A DNA stretch of 64,000 bases. Origin: Rhodopseudomonas boonkerdii. Its GTDB lineage: Bacteria > Pseudomonadota > Alphaproteobacteria > Rhizobiales > Xanthobacteraceae. Position 1 is the stretch's first letter, and the number at the start of each line of letters is the position of its first letter. This document shows, piece by piece, positions 40,402 to 50,081 of this stretch. Position numbers and translations under genes: made by a program. The notes beneath the pieces were generated by a model, which saw nothing but the letters and a program-made list of their open reading frames with translations, was not told the DNA's origin and searched no databases. Where the stretch lies: contig NZ_CP036537.1 in NCBI RefSeq assembly GCF_021184025.1, forward strand, positions 1,860,001 through 1,924,000, in the 5' to 3' direction.

Positions 40402-42678
40402 ATGAGTTCGTCGCAGCCGCCCGCCGCCCCAAACTCGGCCTCCCGCAATCGTCTTCTGCTGACAGTCTATACGGCCGCGATTTTCGTCAGCGCGCTGCTG
40501 CTGTTCTCGGTGCAGCCGCTGTTCACCAAGATGGTGCTGCCGCGGCTCGGCGGCTCGCCGGCGGTGTGGTCGGTGGCGATGGTGTTCTTCCAGTCGCTGC
40601 TGCTGGGCGGCTACGCCTATGCGCATTTCCTGATGCAGCTTCGCAATCGCGCGATTCCGGTGGCTGTGCATCTGGTGCTGCTCAGTGCGGCGCTGTTGAC
40701 GCTGCCGCTGGCCATCGCAAATGGTTGGGGCGAGCCGCCGGAGAGCGGCTATGCATTCTGGCTGCTCGGTCTGTTCGCCGTCTCGATCGGTTTGCCGTTC
40801 TTCGCCCTCGCCGCCAACAATCCGATGCTGCAGGCCTGGTTCGTACGCACCGGCCATCCGGACGGCCGCGATCCATACTTCCTCTATGCGTCCTCGAACA
40901 TCGGCAGCTTTCTCGCATTGCTGTCCTATCCGGTACTGCTCGAGCCGATGTTCTCGCTGCGCACGCAAAACCTGATCTGGACCTCCGGTTATGGGCTCCT
41001 CATCGTGCTGATCGCGTCCTGCGGTTTCCTGCTGATGCGCTCTCCGGCCGTGGTGATCGCAGCGCCGGAAGCGGGCGGGTCGGAAACCGCTGAGCCGAGC
41101 TGGATGCAACGACTGCGCTGGATTTTCCTTGCTGCCGTGCCGTCGGGCCTGCTGATCGCGGTCACCGCCCATATCTCCACGGACGTTGCCGCGGCGCCAC
41201 TGCTCTGGGTGTTGCCGCTGTCGCTCTATCTGCTCACCTGGGTATTGGTGTTCCAGTCGCGTCCGCTGCTCCCGCATTGGCTGATGCTTCAGTTGCAGCC
41301 GCTGGCGATAGCCGGCGTCATTGTGTTGCTCGCCGTCGGCGGTGAACAAAACCTGCTGCTCACTTTGGGCGGTCACCAGCTCGCCTTCTTCATCATCGCC
41401 ATGGCGTGTCACGGCGAACTCGCGCGCACCCGTCCGGCGCCGCGTCATCTCACCGGCTTCTATGTTTCGTTGTCGTTCGGCGGCATGGTGGGCGGCCTGT
41501 TCGCGGGCCTCATTGCACCCTACACCTTCTCGTGGATCGCGGAATACCCGATCCTCGTGGCGCTTGCGGTGCTCTGCCTGCCGGCGCAGTCCGGGCGTTC
41601 CTCGCGCTGGACCGGCATCTATTGGCTGCTGCTCTTCGCCGCCGCCGTGGCGCTGATCGCGCCGAGTTACACGACAGGCAAGCTGTTCAACTGGTTCGAC
41701 GCCCAGCGCGTCTATGTCGTCGCGGCCGTTGCCGTCATCGGCGTGATTGTGGCCCGGTTGCATGTCGGCAGGCTCGAAATGCTCGGGATCACGGTGCTCG
41801 CGCTGGCGTTGATCCGCATCTACCCGGCCGATGACGGACGCGTCGAGACCGTACGCAGCTTCTTTGGCGTGCACAAGATTCAGGTCACCGCGAACGGTCA
41901 GTATCATGTGCTGCTGCATGGCACGACAATTCACGGCGCCGAGAAGTATCTCAACGACGACGGCACGCCTGTGACCGGCCGTCCGGAACCGATCTCCTAT
42001 TATTACAAGGACGGCGGCATGGGGCAGGCGATTACGGCGATGCGTGCGCGCAAGGGGGCGCCGCTGCATGTCGCCGTTATCGGTCTCGGCTCGGGTTCGT
42101 TGGTCTGCGCCCAGGCGCCGGGGGAAAATTGGACGTTCTTCGAGATCGACCAGACCATGGTCGACACTGCGCGAGATCCGAAATACTTCAGCTACATTTC
42201 CAAGTGCCAGCCGGACATCAAGCCTGTCATCGGCGATGCGCGGCTGACCTTCGCGCGCGAGCCCGATAGCGCCTACGATCTCATCATCGTCGATGCCTAT
42301 TCGTCCGACGCGATCCCGATCCATCTGGCGACGCAGGAGGCGATGGCGATCTACAAGGCGAAGCTGGCGCCGCAGGGGGCTGTTGTCATGCATGTCTCCA
42401 ACCGTCACCTCGAACTCGCCAGCGTGGTGACGGGCATTGCCGATGCCAACGGGCTGAAAAGCTGGGTGTTCAACGAGGATACCGGCCGCGATGCCGAATA
42501 TATCTTCTCGACCAATGTCGTGATTTCCGCACGCAACGACATGGACGTCGGCAGTATCGCGCTGCCGTCATCGTCATGGACTCTGACGCCGGCCAAAACG
42601 GATCAGCGGGTCTGGACTGATGATTATTCCAACATCCTCGGCGCCGTCTGGCGCCGGCTGCGGGACGGAGATACGTGA
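40402..42678 (+). CDS. Membrane-anchored spermidine-synthase-like protein
   Basis: The start at 40402 has GGAG six bases upstream and gives 758 residues. The first 450 or so form about twelve membrane segments, starting LLLTVYTAAIFVSALLLFSVQ. The C-terminal third is a spermidine synthase/Rossmann methyltransferase-like domain with VIGLGSGSLVCAQ (about 555-567), FFEIDQTMVDTA, VIGDARLTF and IIVDAYSSDAIP. Proteins of this fused type are widespread and mostly uncharacterised. No SAM decarboxylase lies nearby, so true polyamine synthesis is doubtful. The frame open from 40168 overlaps the divergent gene and is not used. Confidence 0.8.
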   Translation: MSSSQPPAAPNSASRNRLLLTVYTAAIFVSALLLFSVQPLFTKMVLPRLGGSPAVWSVAMVFFQSLLLGGYAYAHFLMQLRNRAIPVAVHLVLLSAALLTLPLAIANGWGEPPESGYAFWLLGLFAVSIGLPFFALAANNPMLQAWFVRTGHPDGRDPYFLYASSNIGSFLALLSYPVLLEPMFSLRTQNLIWTSGYGLLIVLIASCGFLLMRSPAVVIAAPEAGGSETAEPSWMQRLRWIFLAAVPSGLLIAVTAHISTDVAAAPLLWVLPLSLYLLTWVLVFQSRPLLPHWLMLQLQPLAIAGVIVLLAVGGEQNLLLTLGGHQLAFFIIAMACHGELARTRPAPRHLTGFYVSLSFGGMVGGLFAGLIAPYTFSWIAEYPILVALAVLCLPAQSGRSSRWTGIYWLLLFAAAVALIAPSYTTGKLFNWFDAQRVYVVAAVAVIGVIVARLHVGRLEMLGITVLALALIRIYPADDGRVETVRSFFGVHKIQVTANGQYHVLLHGTTIHGAEKYLNDDGTPVTGRPEPISYYYKDGGMGQAITAMRARKGAPLHVAVIGLGSGSLVCAQAPGENWTFFEIDQTMVDTARDPKYFSYISKCQPDIKPVIGDARLTFAREPDSAYDLIIVDAYSSDAIPIHLATQEAMAIYKAKLAPQGAVVMHVSNRHLELASVVTGIADANGLKSWVFNEDTGRDAEYIFSTNVVISARNDMDVGSIALPSSSWTLTPAKTDQRVWTDDYSNILGAVWRRLRDGDT

Positions 42679-42691
42679 GCGTCCCTCAGTC

Positions 42692-42780
42692 GTAGGGCGG
42701 ATGAGCGAAGCGTAATCCGCCGGCCGAGTCATAAACGAAGCTCTGCGGCGAATGACGGCTTCGCCTCATCCGCCCTTCGG
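42692..42780. repeat. Second copy of the GTAGGGCGGATG palindromic repeat
   Basis: The first 31 bases (42692-42722) are identical to 22416-22446 at the ddl end. A shorter right arm (about 42757-42778, GGCTTCGCCTCATCCGCCC) pairs with the left. It fills most of the gap between the convergent spermidine-synthase-like and L,D-transpeptidase genes and may form their shared 3' stem-loop. Confidence 0.75.
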
Positions 42781-42789
42781 GATTGTGTT

Positions 42790-43566
42790 TCAATAGTCGC
42801 CGAAGAAACCACGCTGACGCGGAGCGTAATAGACCTGCGGCTGGCGGTTGTAATTGTAGTAGCTGCGGTTGGCGTAATATTGCTGCGTCTCGGCCTCCGT
42901 CATACGGCGATAGCCGGGAGGGGCCGGATACTGACGGCCATCGTCGCCGTCGGCGGGATAGATATAGCGGTTATCAGACGGCTGCGCTTGGCGGATCACG
43001 CGACGATTGTTCGGCACCGCCTGCGGCGCAATCTCCATCGGATTGCCATAGGCATCATAGGTCGGCTCGGCAGGCGCGACTTCGCGGCGAGCTACCGCGG
43101 TCTTGCTGCCGCGCGGATTGCGGGCGAGGGCGACCTGCGACGAGCCGGTGAGGGTCACGTTGGTGTTCAGCACACCGTCGGCCTTCACCATCGCAAACAG
43201 CGTAGCGGCGTTCTCGCGTGACAGTCGCACACAGCCATGGGAGGCCGGAGAGCCGAGCCGGTTCACTGAATCCGTGCCGTGGATGGCATGGCCCTTCTTG
43301 GTGAAGAAGATCGCATGCGGCATCGGCGCGTCGTCGAATTCCTTCGAGAAGTGATCCTCTTCCATGCGGAACGTCTGGAAACTGCCGTTTGGCGTTTCAT
43401 AGGACGGGATGCCCGACGACACCGGCCAGCGATATTTCTCGACGCCGTCCTGCACGACGGTCATCGTCTGGGTGTCTTTGTTGACGGTGATGTTGATCTT
43501 GGCTTCGGCACTGCTGCCGGCAGCGAGAACGGAGAGACCCGCCAGGGTCATGACAATCGCACGCAT
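42790..43566 (-). CDS. L,D-transpeptidase (YkuD domain)
   Basis: This 258-residue precursor has a signal peptide (about 1-22, cleavage near SSAEA-K) and a YkuD domain (about 24-145) with the catalytic motif SHGCVRLS (Cys112, His110) and the upstream conserved His96 in HAIHGTDS. Such enzymes make 3-3 cross-links in peptidoglycan or attach proteins to it in the periplasm. The C-terminal 100 residues form a low-complexity tail rich in Tyr, Asn, Gln and Pro with no recognised domain. Confidence 0.9.
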   Translation of the reverse strand: MRAIVMTLAGLSVLAAGSSAEAKINITVNKDTQTMTVVQDGVEKYRWPVSSGIPSYETPNGSFQTFRMEEDHFSKEFDDAPMPHAIFFTKKGHAIHGTDSVNRLGSPASHGCVRLSRENAATLFAMVKADGVLNTNVTLTGSSQVALARNPRGSKTAVARREVAPAEPTYDAYGNPMEIAPQAVPNNRRVIRQAQPSDNRYIYPADGDDGRQYPAPPGYRRMTEAETQQYYANRSYYNYNRQPQVYYAPRQRGFFGDY

Positions 43567-43826
43567 GTTACCTTTCGCCTCCGGGCCTCGCCCTGTTCAT
43601 TCGCTCGCCGTCCCGGTTCCAATATGTATCCGGGTCCGGCGTCTCGCCAGTGACAGTTTCGTGCATCCTTAACCGCAGACGGTTCACGCCGTGGCAGGCC
43701 CTTTCGCTTGCTGCAGCGCGGAATGCGCATTTTAACACATCGGATGGGAACCAGTTCCGCCGACACGACGTTGCCATGACGCAATGTGATTGCGACCAAA
43801 TCGCGCTCGGCGCTGGGGGATCGAAC

Positions 43827-44153
43827 ATGAACATCAAGACAACTGCACTGCCCATCCGTTTTACCGTGAAAACCCGTCTCGCGATTGCGGCGGCGGTGCT
43901 GGCCCTGACGGCGGCGCCGCATTTCGCCCATGCCCAGGGCGTGTTCCGCGGCGCAGAGCAGGGCGCCAATCGGGGCGCCCGGGAGGGTAACCGTGCAGCC
44001 GGTCCGGTCGGAGGCCTTGTCGGCGGCGCCATCGGTCTTGGTGTTGGCGGTGCCGTCGGCGGCGTCAAGGGCGTGCTCGGCATTCCCGAAGGGAGCCGCC
44101 GCCAATGTCGCGGCTATTACAACCGTCACGGCAAATTCCGCTGCTATCGCTGA
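43827..44153 (+). CDS. Small secreted glycine-zipper protein, unknown function
   Basis: The start at ATG 43827, with GGGGA upstream, gives 108 residues. An N-terminal signal peptide (about 1-36) ends at AHA-QG. The mature part has Gly repeats in GPVGGLVGGAIGLGVGGAVGGVKGVLG (in segments, about 60-85), a glycine-zipper pattern found in small membrane-associated proteins, and a C-terminal RRQCRGYYNRHGKFRCYR-like end with two cysteines. I cannot name the family. A strong terminator follows 17 bases after the stop. It is divergent from the L,D-transpeptidase across 260 bases. Confidence 0.65.
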   Translation: MNIKTTALPIRFTVKTRLAIAAAVLALTAAPHFAHAQGVFRGAEQGANRGAREGNRAAGPVGGLVGGAIGLGVGGAVGGVKGVLGIPEGSRRQCRGYYNRHGKFRCYR

Positions 44154-44170
44154 GCGGATCGGTTCACAAC

Positions 44171-44200
44171 AAAACGGCCCGGAGAAGTCCGGGCCGTTTT
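44171..44200. terminator. Bidirectional terminator
   Basis: AAAACGGCCCGG-AGAAGT-CCGGGCCGTTTT is a perfect 12-bp stem with A-run and T-run on the two sides. It lies between the stop of the small secreted protein (plus) and the stop of the ABC permease (minus), and can terminate both. Confidence 0.9.
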
Positions 44201-44210
44201 CGTTTCCGCA

Positions 44211-44972
44211 TCATTTCTTCAGCTTGTAGCCGGTCTTGAAGATCCACCAGACGATCGTCATGCAGACCGCAAGGAAGATCAGCGTCATCGCCACGCTCAG
44301 TTCGATGCTGACATCGGAAATCTCGTAGAAGCTCCAGCGGAAGCCTGAGATCAGATAGACGATTGGGTTGAGGAGCGTCACCGTGCGCCAACCCGAGGGC
44401 AGCATGTTGACCGAATAGAAGCTACCGCCCAGGAAAGTCAGCGGTGTCACCACCAGCAGCGGGATCGCCTGCAGCTTTTCGAAACTGTCGGCCCAGATGC
44501 CGATGATGAAGCCGAACAGGCTGAAGGTCACCGCTGTCATCACCAGGAAGGTCAGCATCCATACGGGATGCAGGATGTGCAACGGCACGAACAGGCCGGC
44601 GGTCCCCAGGATGATCAGCCCGAGAATGATCGACTTGGTGGCGGCCGCGCCGACATAGCCGATCACCACTTCCAGCGCGGAGACGGGCGCCGACAGCAGC
44701 TCATAGATCGTGCCGATGAACTTGGGAAAATAGATGCCGAAGGACGCATTGGCGATGCTCTGGGTCAGCACCGACAGCATCACGAGGCCCGGCACGATGA
44801 AGGTGCCGTAGCTGACGCCCTCGATATTCGAAATGCGCGAGCCGATGGCGGCACCGAACACCACGAAATACAGCGACGTGGAAATGACCGGCGACACGAT
44901 GCTCTGTAGCAGCGTGCGCCAGGTGCGCGCCATTTCGAATTTGTAGATGGCGGCGATGGCCCGGAAGTTCAT
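44211..44972 (-). CDS. ABC-2 type transporter permease
   Basis: This 253-residue protein has six predicted membrane segments and matches the ABC-2 permease type (YadH-like), with the signature region [21 protein letters not shown] before the last helices. It pairs with the ATPase gene whose stop is one base upstream on the same strand. The pair forms an exporter of unknown substrate, similar in layout to E. coli YadGH. Confidence 0.88.
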   Translation of the reverse strand: MNFRAIAAIYKFEMARTWRTLLQSIVSPVISTSLYFVVFGAAIGSRISNIEGVSYGTFIVPGLVMLSVLTQSIANASFGIYFPKFIGTIYELLSAPVSALEVVIGYVGAAATKSIILGLIILGTAGLFVPLHILHPVWMLTFLVMTAVTFSLFGFIIGIWADSFEKLQAIPLLVVTPLTFLGGSFYSVNMLPSGWRTVTLLNPIVYLISGFRWSFYEISDVSIELSVAMTLIFLAVCMTIVWWIFKTGYKLKK

Positions 44973-44973
44973 C

Positions 44974-45894
<921 letters not shown>

Positions 45895-45994
45895 GCAGGG
45901 CAATCGGCGCGGAGGCAGTGGGAACTGTGCGGCAGGATGGCACACATAGGAATGCGTCTGCTCCGCCGCAATCGCCGCAGAGAAGATTTTGCTG

Positions 45995-46276
45995 TTACCC
46001 TGCCGGCTCGTACTCGATCTCCGCGATCGTCGCGCCATCCGCCGCATCGGCGAATGCCGGATCGGCGCTCAGTTCGTCGATGGTGCGGGGCTTCGGCAGC
46101 GTGGTCGAACCGTCCGCATTGACCCAGTTCTCGGCCACGTCTTCGAGCGTCTCAACGGCTTCGTCGATGGCTTCGTCCAGGGTGTCGCCGGAGGTGGCGA
46201 GGCCTGGGAGATCGGGGAAGGAGACGCGGAAGCAGCCGTCGTCGCCCTTGCGGATCACGGCGAGATAGACCGGCAT
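45995..46276 (-). CDS. HicB-like antitoxin-type protein
   Basis: This 93-residue protein starts [20 protein letters not shown] and has the HicB/UPF0150 core with [21 protein letters not shown] (in segments), the partly degraded RNase H-like fold of HicB antitoxins. No clear DNA-binding tail is present. No HicA-like partner of 55-80 residues is visible on either side. Its ATG comes two bases after the uvrD stop on the same strand, so it is probably translated from the uvrD mRNA. An orphan HicB may have a role outside a toxin pair. Confidence 0.8.
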   Translation of the reverse strand: MPVYLAVIRKGDDGCFRVSFPDLPGLATSGDTLDEAIDEAVETLEDVAENWVNADGSTTLPKPRTIDELSADPAFADAADGATIAEIEYEPAG

Positions 46277-46278
46277 GG

Positions 46279-48831
46279 TCAGGCGCGCTCCACGAAACTG
46301 TCGACGACCTTCTTCTCGCCGGCCTTGTCGAAGGCGATGGTGAGCTTGTTGCCGTCGATCTTGGTGACGCGGCCGTAGCCGAATTTCTGATGGAAGACGC
46401 GGTCGTCCAACGAGAAGTCGGATTCGATGCCGGTGGATTTGGCCACCAGCTCGCCCTCGATCACCATCGGCCTCTTGCGCGACGCGCTGCTGCCAAAGGA
46501 CGAAAACGGCGATTGGCTCTCGTTGAAGCCGCCACCGCCGCTGCGGCCGCGCTGCTGCTGCGCGCGCTGCCAGCCCGGGGTCGAATAGCTGGATCCGAAG
46601 GCTTCGAGATTGTCGAAGCGCGACGAGCCGTAGCCGCCGGCGCCGCCCCAGCCGCTGCCACCCTTGGATTCCGTGATCTCGACATTCGCCGCCGGCAGCT
46701 CGTCCAGGAAGCGTGACGGAATCGTCGTGCTCCAGGTGCCGTGAATGCGGCGATTGGTGGCAAAATACAGCTTTGCCCGCTTGCGGGCGCGCGTGATGCC
46801 CACATGGGCGAGGCGGCGTTCCTCCTCGAGGCCCGCGCGGCCCTGCTCGTCGAGGGCCCGCTGATGTGGAAACAGGCCTTCCTCCCAGCCGGGCAGGAAC
46901 ACATTGTCGAATTCGAGTCCCTTGGCCGAATGCAGCGTCATGACCGACACGGCGTCTTCGTCCGCCGCGCCCTCGCGGTCCATCACCAGCGAGATGTGTT
47001 CGAGGAAGCCCTGCAGGTTCTCGAATTCCTCCATGGAACGCACGAGTTCTTTCAGGTTCTCGAGCCGCCCGGCGGCGTCCGCCGAGCGGTCCTTCTGCCA
47101 CATCTCGGTATAGCCGCTCTCGTCGAGCACGACTTCTGCAAGTTCGGTGTGCGGGACCACTTCGCTCTGTTTGCGCCAGCGTTCGAAACTCGTCATCAGG
47201 TCGCGCAGCGAGCCGCGCGCCTTCGGCTTCATCTCGTCGGTCTCGATCACCTGCCGTGCGGCTTCGGAGAGCGGAATGCGGCGGCGGCGCGCATGGTCGT
47301 GCAGCATCTGCACGGTGGCATCGCCGAGCCCGCGCTTCGGCACATTGACGATGCGCTCGAAAGCGAGATCGTCAGCCGGCGAATTGATCACGCGCAGATA
47401 GGCGAGGGCATCGCGGATTTCCGCGCGCTCATAGAAGCGCGGGCCGCCGATCACGCGATAGGGCAGGCCGAGGGTGACGAAACGATCTTCGAATTCGCGC
47501 ATCTGGAACGAGGCGCGGACGAGGATGGCGATGTCGTTGAGCTTGTGGCCCTCGCGCTGCAGCTGCTCGATCTCCTCGCCGATGCCGCGGGCTTCCTCTT
47601 CGGAATCCCATGCGCCGGTCACGGTGACTTTCTCGCCGTCCTCGTCCTCGGTGCGCAGCGTCTTGCCGAGCCGGCCCTCGTTATGCGCGATCAGATGCGA
47701 GGCGGCGGCGAGGATGTGGCCCGTGGAGCGATAATTGCGCTCCAGCCGGATCACCTTGGCGCCGGGAAAATCATGTTCGAAGCGCAGGATGTTGTCCACT
47801 TCGGCGCCGCGCCAGCCATAGATCGACTGATCGTCATCGCCGACGCAGCAGATGTTGCGTTGCTCCCTCTCCCCGCTTGCGGGGAGAGGGTCGGGGTGAG
47901 GGGCTGCCTCCGCGAGCGCAGCAGGTGGAGAGTCCCCCTCAACCGGATTGCTTTGCAATCCGACCTCTCCCCGCACGCGGGGAGAGGTGACTACTCCGCC
48001 TGAGTTCTGTGACAGCAGTCGCAGCCAAAGATACTGCGCGACGTTCGTATCCTGATACTCGTCGACAAGGATATATTTGAACCGCGCCTGATACGACTTC
48101 AGCACATCCGGCTGTTCGCGGAACAGGCGGATGCATTCCAGCAGGAGATCGCCGAAGTCGGCGGCGTTCAGGATCTTCAGTCGCTCCTGATAGTCCTTGT
48201 AGAGCTTGCCGCCCTTGCCGTTGCCGAACACCGCGGCCTCACCTGACGGCACCTGCGCCGGCGTCAGGCCGCGATTCTTCCAGCCGTCGATCAGGCCGGC
48301 CAGCATGCGCGCGGGCCAGCGCTTGTCGTCGATATTTTCCGCGGACAGGAGCTGCTTGAGCAGGCGGATCTGGTCGTCGGTGTCGAGCACCGTGAAATTC
48401 GACTTGAGCTGCACCAGCTCGGCATGGCTGCGCAGGATGCGACCGCCGATGGAGTGGAAGGTGCCGAGCCACGGCATGCCTTCCACCGCCTGGCCGAGCA
48501 TGATGCCGAGGCGGTGCTTCATCTCGCGCGCGGCCTTGTTGGTGAAGGTCACCGACAGGATCTCGCCCGGCCGGGCGCGGCCGGTGGAAAGGATATGCGC
48601 GATGCGCGAGGTCAGCACCTTGGTCTTGCCGGTGCCGGCGCCGGCGAGCACCAGCACGGGCCCATCCAGCGTCTCGACGGCTTCGCGCTGTTCGGGATTG
48701 AGATTGCTCAGATAGGTCGGTGCCGGCGCAGCAGCGGCACGGGCGCGCGCAGCAATGCCGCCCGCCGCGGGCTGATAGGCGGGGAGGTCGTTGGTAGGCA
48801 CTTTGCGGGCGTCGGTCATGCGAATCGTCAT
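46279..48831 (-). CDS. uvrD: ATP-dependent DNA helicase UvrD/PcrA with in-frame palindromic insert
   Basis: This superfamily 1A 3'-5' helicase acts in nucleotide excision and mismatch repair. The start at 48831 (MTIRMTDARK) gives 850 residues. A start at 48819 is equally possible; the frame upstream is not homologous-looking. Motif Q/I is NPEQREAVETL...AGAGTGKT (to residue 70), motif Ia is VTFTNKAA, motif II is VDEYQDTN (256-263) and motif III is GDDDQSIYGWRGAE (331-344). Motifs IV-VI include VMTLHSAKGLEF. The C-terminal 170 residues contain the usual linker and a Tudor-like end. About 48 residues between motifs II and III (277-324) derive from a palindromic repeat and have no counterpart in the family. 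Confidence 0.93.
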   Translation of the reverse strand: MTIRMTDARKVPTNDLPAYQPAAGGIAARARAAAAPAPTYLSNLNPEQREAVETLDGPVLVLAGAGTGKTKVLTSRIAHILSTGRARPGEILSVTFTNKAAREMKHRLGIMLGQAVEGMPWLGTFHSIGGRILRSHAELVQLKSNFTVLDTDDQIRLLKQLLSAENIDDKRWPARMLAGLIDGWKNRGLTPAQVPSGEAAVFGNGKGGKLYKDYQERLKILNAADFGDLLLECIRLFREQPDVLKSYQARFKYILVDEYQDTNVAQYLWLRLLSQNSGGVVTSPRVRGEVGLQSNPVEGDSPPAALAEAAPHPDPLPASGEREQRNICCVGDDDQSIYGWRGAEVDNILRFEHDFPGAKVIRLERNYRSTGHILAAASHLIAHNEGRLGKTLRTEDEDGEKVTVTGAWDSEEEARGIGEEIEQLQREGHKLNDIAILVRASFQMREFEDRFVTLGLPYRVIGGPRFYERAEIRDALAYLRVINSPADDLAFERIVNVPKRGLGDATVQMLHDHARRRRIPLSEAARQVIETDEMKPKARGSLRDLMTSFERWRKQSEVVPHTELAEVVLDESGYTEMWQKDRSADAAGRLENLKELVRSMEEFENLQGFLEHISLVMDREGAADEDAVSVMTLHSAKGLEFDNVFLPGWEEGLFPHQRALDEQGRAGLEEERRLAHVGITRARKRAKLYFATNRRIHGTWSTTIPSRFLDELPAANVEITESKGGSGWGGAGGYGSSRFDNLEAFGSSYSTPGWQRAQQQRGRSGGGGFNESQSPFSSFGSSASRKRPMVIEGELVAKSTGIESDFSLDDRVFHQKFGYGRVTKIDGNKLTIAFDKAGEKKVVDSFVERA
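47860..48003. repeat. Palindromic repeat inserted in frame within uvrD
   Basis: Two hairpins, CCTCTCCCCGC-TTGC-GGGGAGAGG (about 47866-47889) and CCTCTCCCCGC-AC-GCGGGGAGAGG (about 47964-47988), with a spacer containing GGATTGCTTTGCAATCC, form a repeat unit of the kind usually found between genes in this bacterial group. Here it lies inside the coding frame and is translated into a peptide including PHPDPLPASGERE. Its length of about 144 bases is a multiple of three and leaves the helicase frame intact. Confidence 0.85.
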
Positions 48832-49060
48832 CTGCCCACACTGGCACGGCGGGTCTCGAAAGGGAGCCTTGTTAACAGGGATTGGGCTCATATAGGGGCA
48901 AGTGGAGCCCCCCGGTAGAGTTATCCCCGCATGGGAACCCGGAACAGCGACATTGCGGCGCTTGACTTGGCCTGCCACTCGGCTACCCAGCAGGGGTACG
49001 GGACGACCCGCACCTTCGACGACCATTCCGGGACGGCCCGGCCCGTTCAAAGGGGCCGGC

Positions 49061-49810
49061 ATGGCGAACCCGATCAAGCAATTCGACATCATCCCGCTCG
49101 TCCGTCTTGGCGAGATTGGCGGCCACGACCTCGTCGTTACGAATTCGTCGGCCTTCATGCTGCTCACGGTGGCGCTGGCGGCAATGTTCGTGCTGCTCGG
49201 CAGCCGAAAGCGAGCCCTGATTCCCGATCGCTGGCAGTCGGTGGTCGAATTGCAGCATGAATTCATCCTCAAGACATTGCGCGACATCACCGGCGATCAT
49301 GGCCTGCGGTTCTTCCCGCTGGTGTTTTCGCTGTTCGTCTTCATCCTGTTCGCCAATCTCATCGGCATGCTGCCCTATTCCTTCACGGTCACCAGCCATC
49401 TCATCGTGACCTTTGCGATGGCAGCTCTGGTCTTCGCCGTGGTGACGATCTACGGCATCGCCAAACATGGGCTGCGCTTCTTCCGGCTGTTCATGCCGCC
49501 GGATGTGCCGATGGCCCTCGCGCCGTTCATCGTTCCGATCGAGGTGATCTCTTATCTGTCGCGGCCCGTGAGCCATTCGGTGCGTCTGTTCGCGGTCATG
49601 CTGGGCGGGCACATCACCCTGAAGGTGTTTGCCGGTTTCGTCGTCGGCCTGTCGGGGATCGGCGCCATCGGTATCGTGGCGGCGATCCTGCCGTTGATGA
49701 TGACCGTGGCGATCACGGCGCTGGAAATCCTGATGGCCTTCATCCAGGCTTATGTCTTTACGATGCTCACTTGCATGTATCTGAACGACGCGCTGCATCC
49801 CGGCCACTGA
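49061..49810 (+). CDS. atpB: Isolated ATP synthase F0 subunit a (AtpB) paralogue
   Basis: This 249-residue protein has five to six membrane segments and clear F0 subunit a motifs: [17 protein letters not shown] (98-114), [12 protein letters not shown] with the essential Arg175 (E. coli R210), and [17 protein letters not shown] (221-237). The start at 49061 has AAAGGGG upstream. In normal clusters it is followed by atpE and atpF; here the next gene is sugE beyond a repeat, and no other F0 gene is in the window. After the essential Arg the usual RLFxNM reads RLFAVM, so the conserved Asn is Val179. This suggests a second, diverged copy, or a relocated gene. Confidence 0.85.
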   Translation: MANPIKQFDIIPLVRLGEIGGHDLVVTNSSAFMLLTVALAAMFVLLGSRKRALIPDRWQSVVELQHEFILKTLRDITGDHGLRFFPLVFSLFVFILFANLIGMLPYSFTVTSHLIVTFAMAALVFAVVTIYGIAKHGLRFFRLFMPPDVPMALAPFIVPIEVISYLSRPVSHSVRLFAVMLGGHITLKVFAGFVVGLSGIGAIGIVAAILPLMMTVAITALEILMAFIQAYVFTMLTCMYLNDALHPGH

Positions 49811-49860
49811 GAAGCGGTGGTGTGGGCTATCGCATGGGATTGCTGCAAGTAGCCCGCGGC

Positions 49861-49971
49861 CATCCTTCGAGACGCGCGCAAGGACGCGCTCCTCAGGATG
49901 AGGGGAAAGTATGTGGCACGATAGAAGACCCTCATGGTGAGGAGCCCGCGAAGCGGGCGTCTCGAACCATG
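49861..49971. repeat. Inverted palindromic repeat between atpB and sugE
   Basis: The left arm (49861-49904, CATCCTTCGAGACGCGCGCA...) and right arm (49929-49971, ...GCGTCTCGAACCATG) are inverted copies of about 43 bases, differing at roughly one base in five. Each arm also has its own short hairpin. The sequence type is common between genes in Bradyrhizobium-like genomes. It lies between the atpB stop and the riboswitch of sugE and could end the atpB transcript. Confidence 0.8.
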
Positions 49972-50016
49972 CAGGCCGAGCGCTATTCCGATCCATGCGG
50001 TAGTGCTGGGTCGGCA

Positions 50017-50063
50017 ACGAAGGGGACGACCTCTTCGTATCTCACAAGCTCAGGACGGCCTGA
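50017..50063 (+). promoter_or_regulatory. Guanidine-II (mini-ykkC) riboswitch before sugE
   Basis: Two hairpins with ACGR tetraloops lie in tandem, as in the mini-ykkC class. The first is a 9-bp stem ACGAAGGGG/CCTCTTCGT with loop ACGA at 50026-50029; the second is a 5-bp stem TCAGG/CCTGA with loop ACGG at 50055-50058. An 11-base linker separates them. The second ends seven bases before the GGAG ribosome site (50070-50073) of sugE. In this class guanidinium binding stabilises kissing of the loops and frees the ribosome site. The downstream gene is a guanidinium exporter family member, which fits. Confidence 0.85.
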
Positions 50064-50081
50064 TCAACTGGAGAACCAATC

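Noticed and set aside
47860..48003. Repeat inside uvrD considered as evidence of a broken gene
   Set aside because: The frame stays open and all helicase motifs on both sides are intact, so pseudogene status is not supported.
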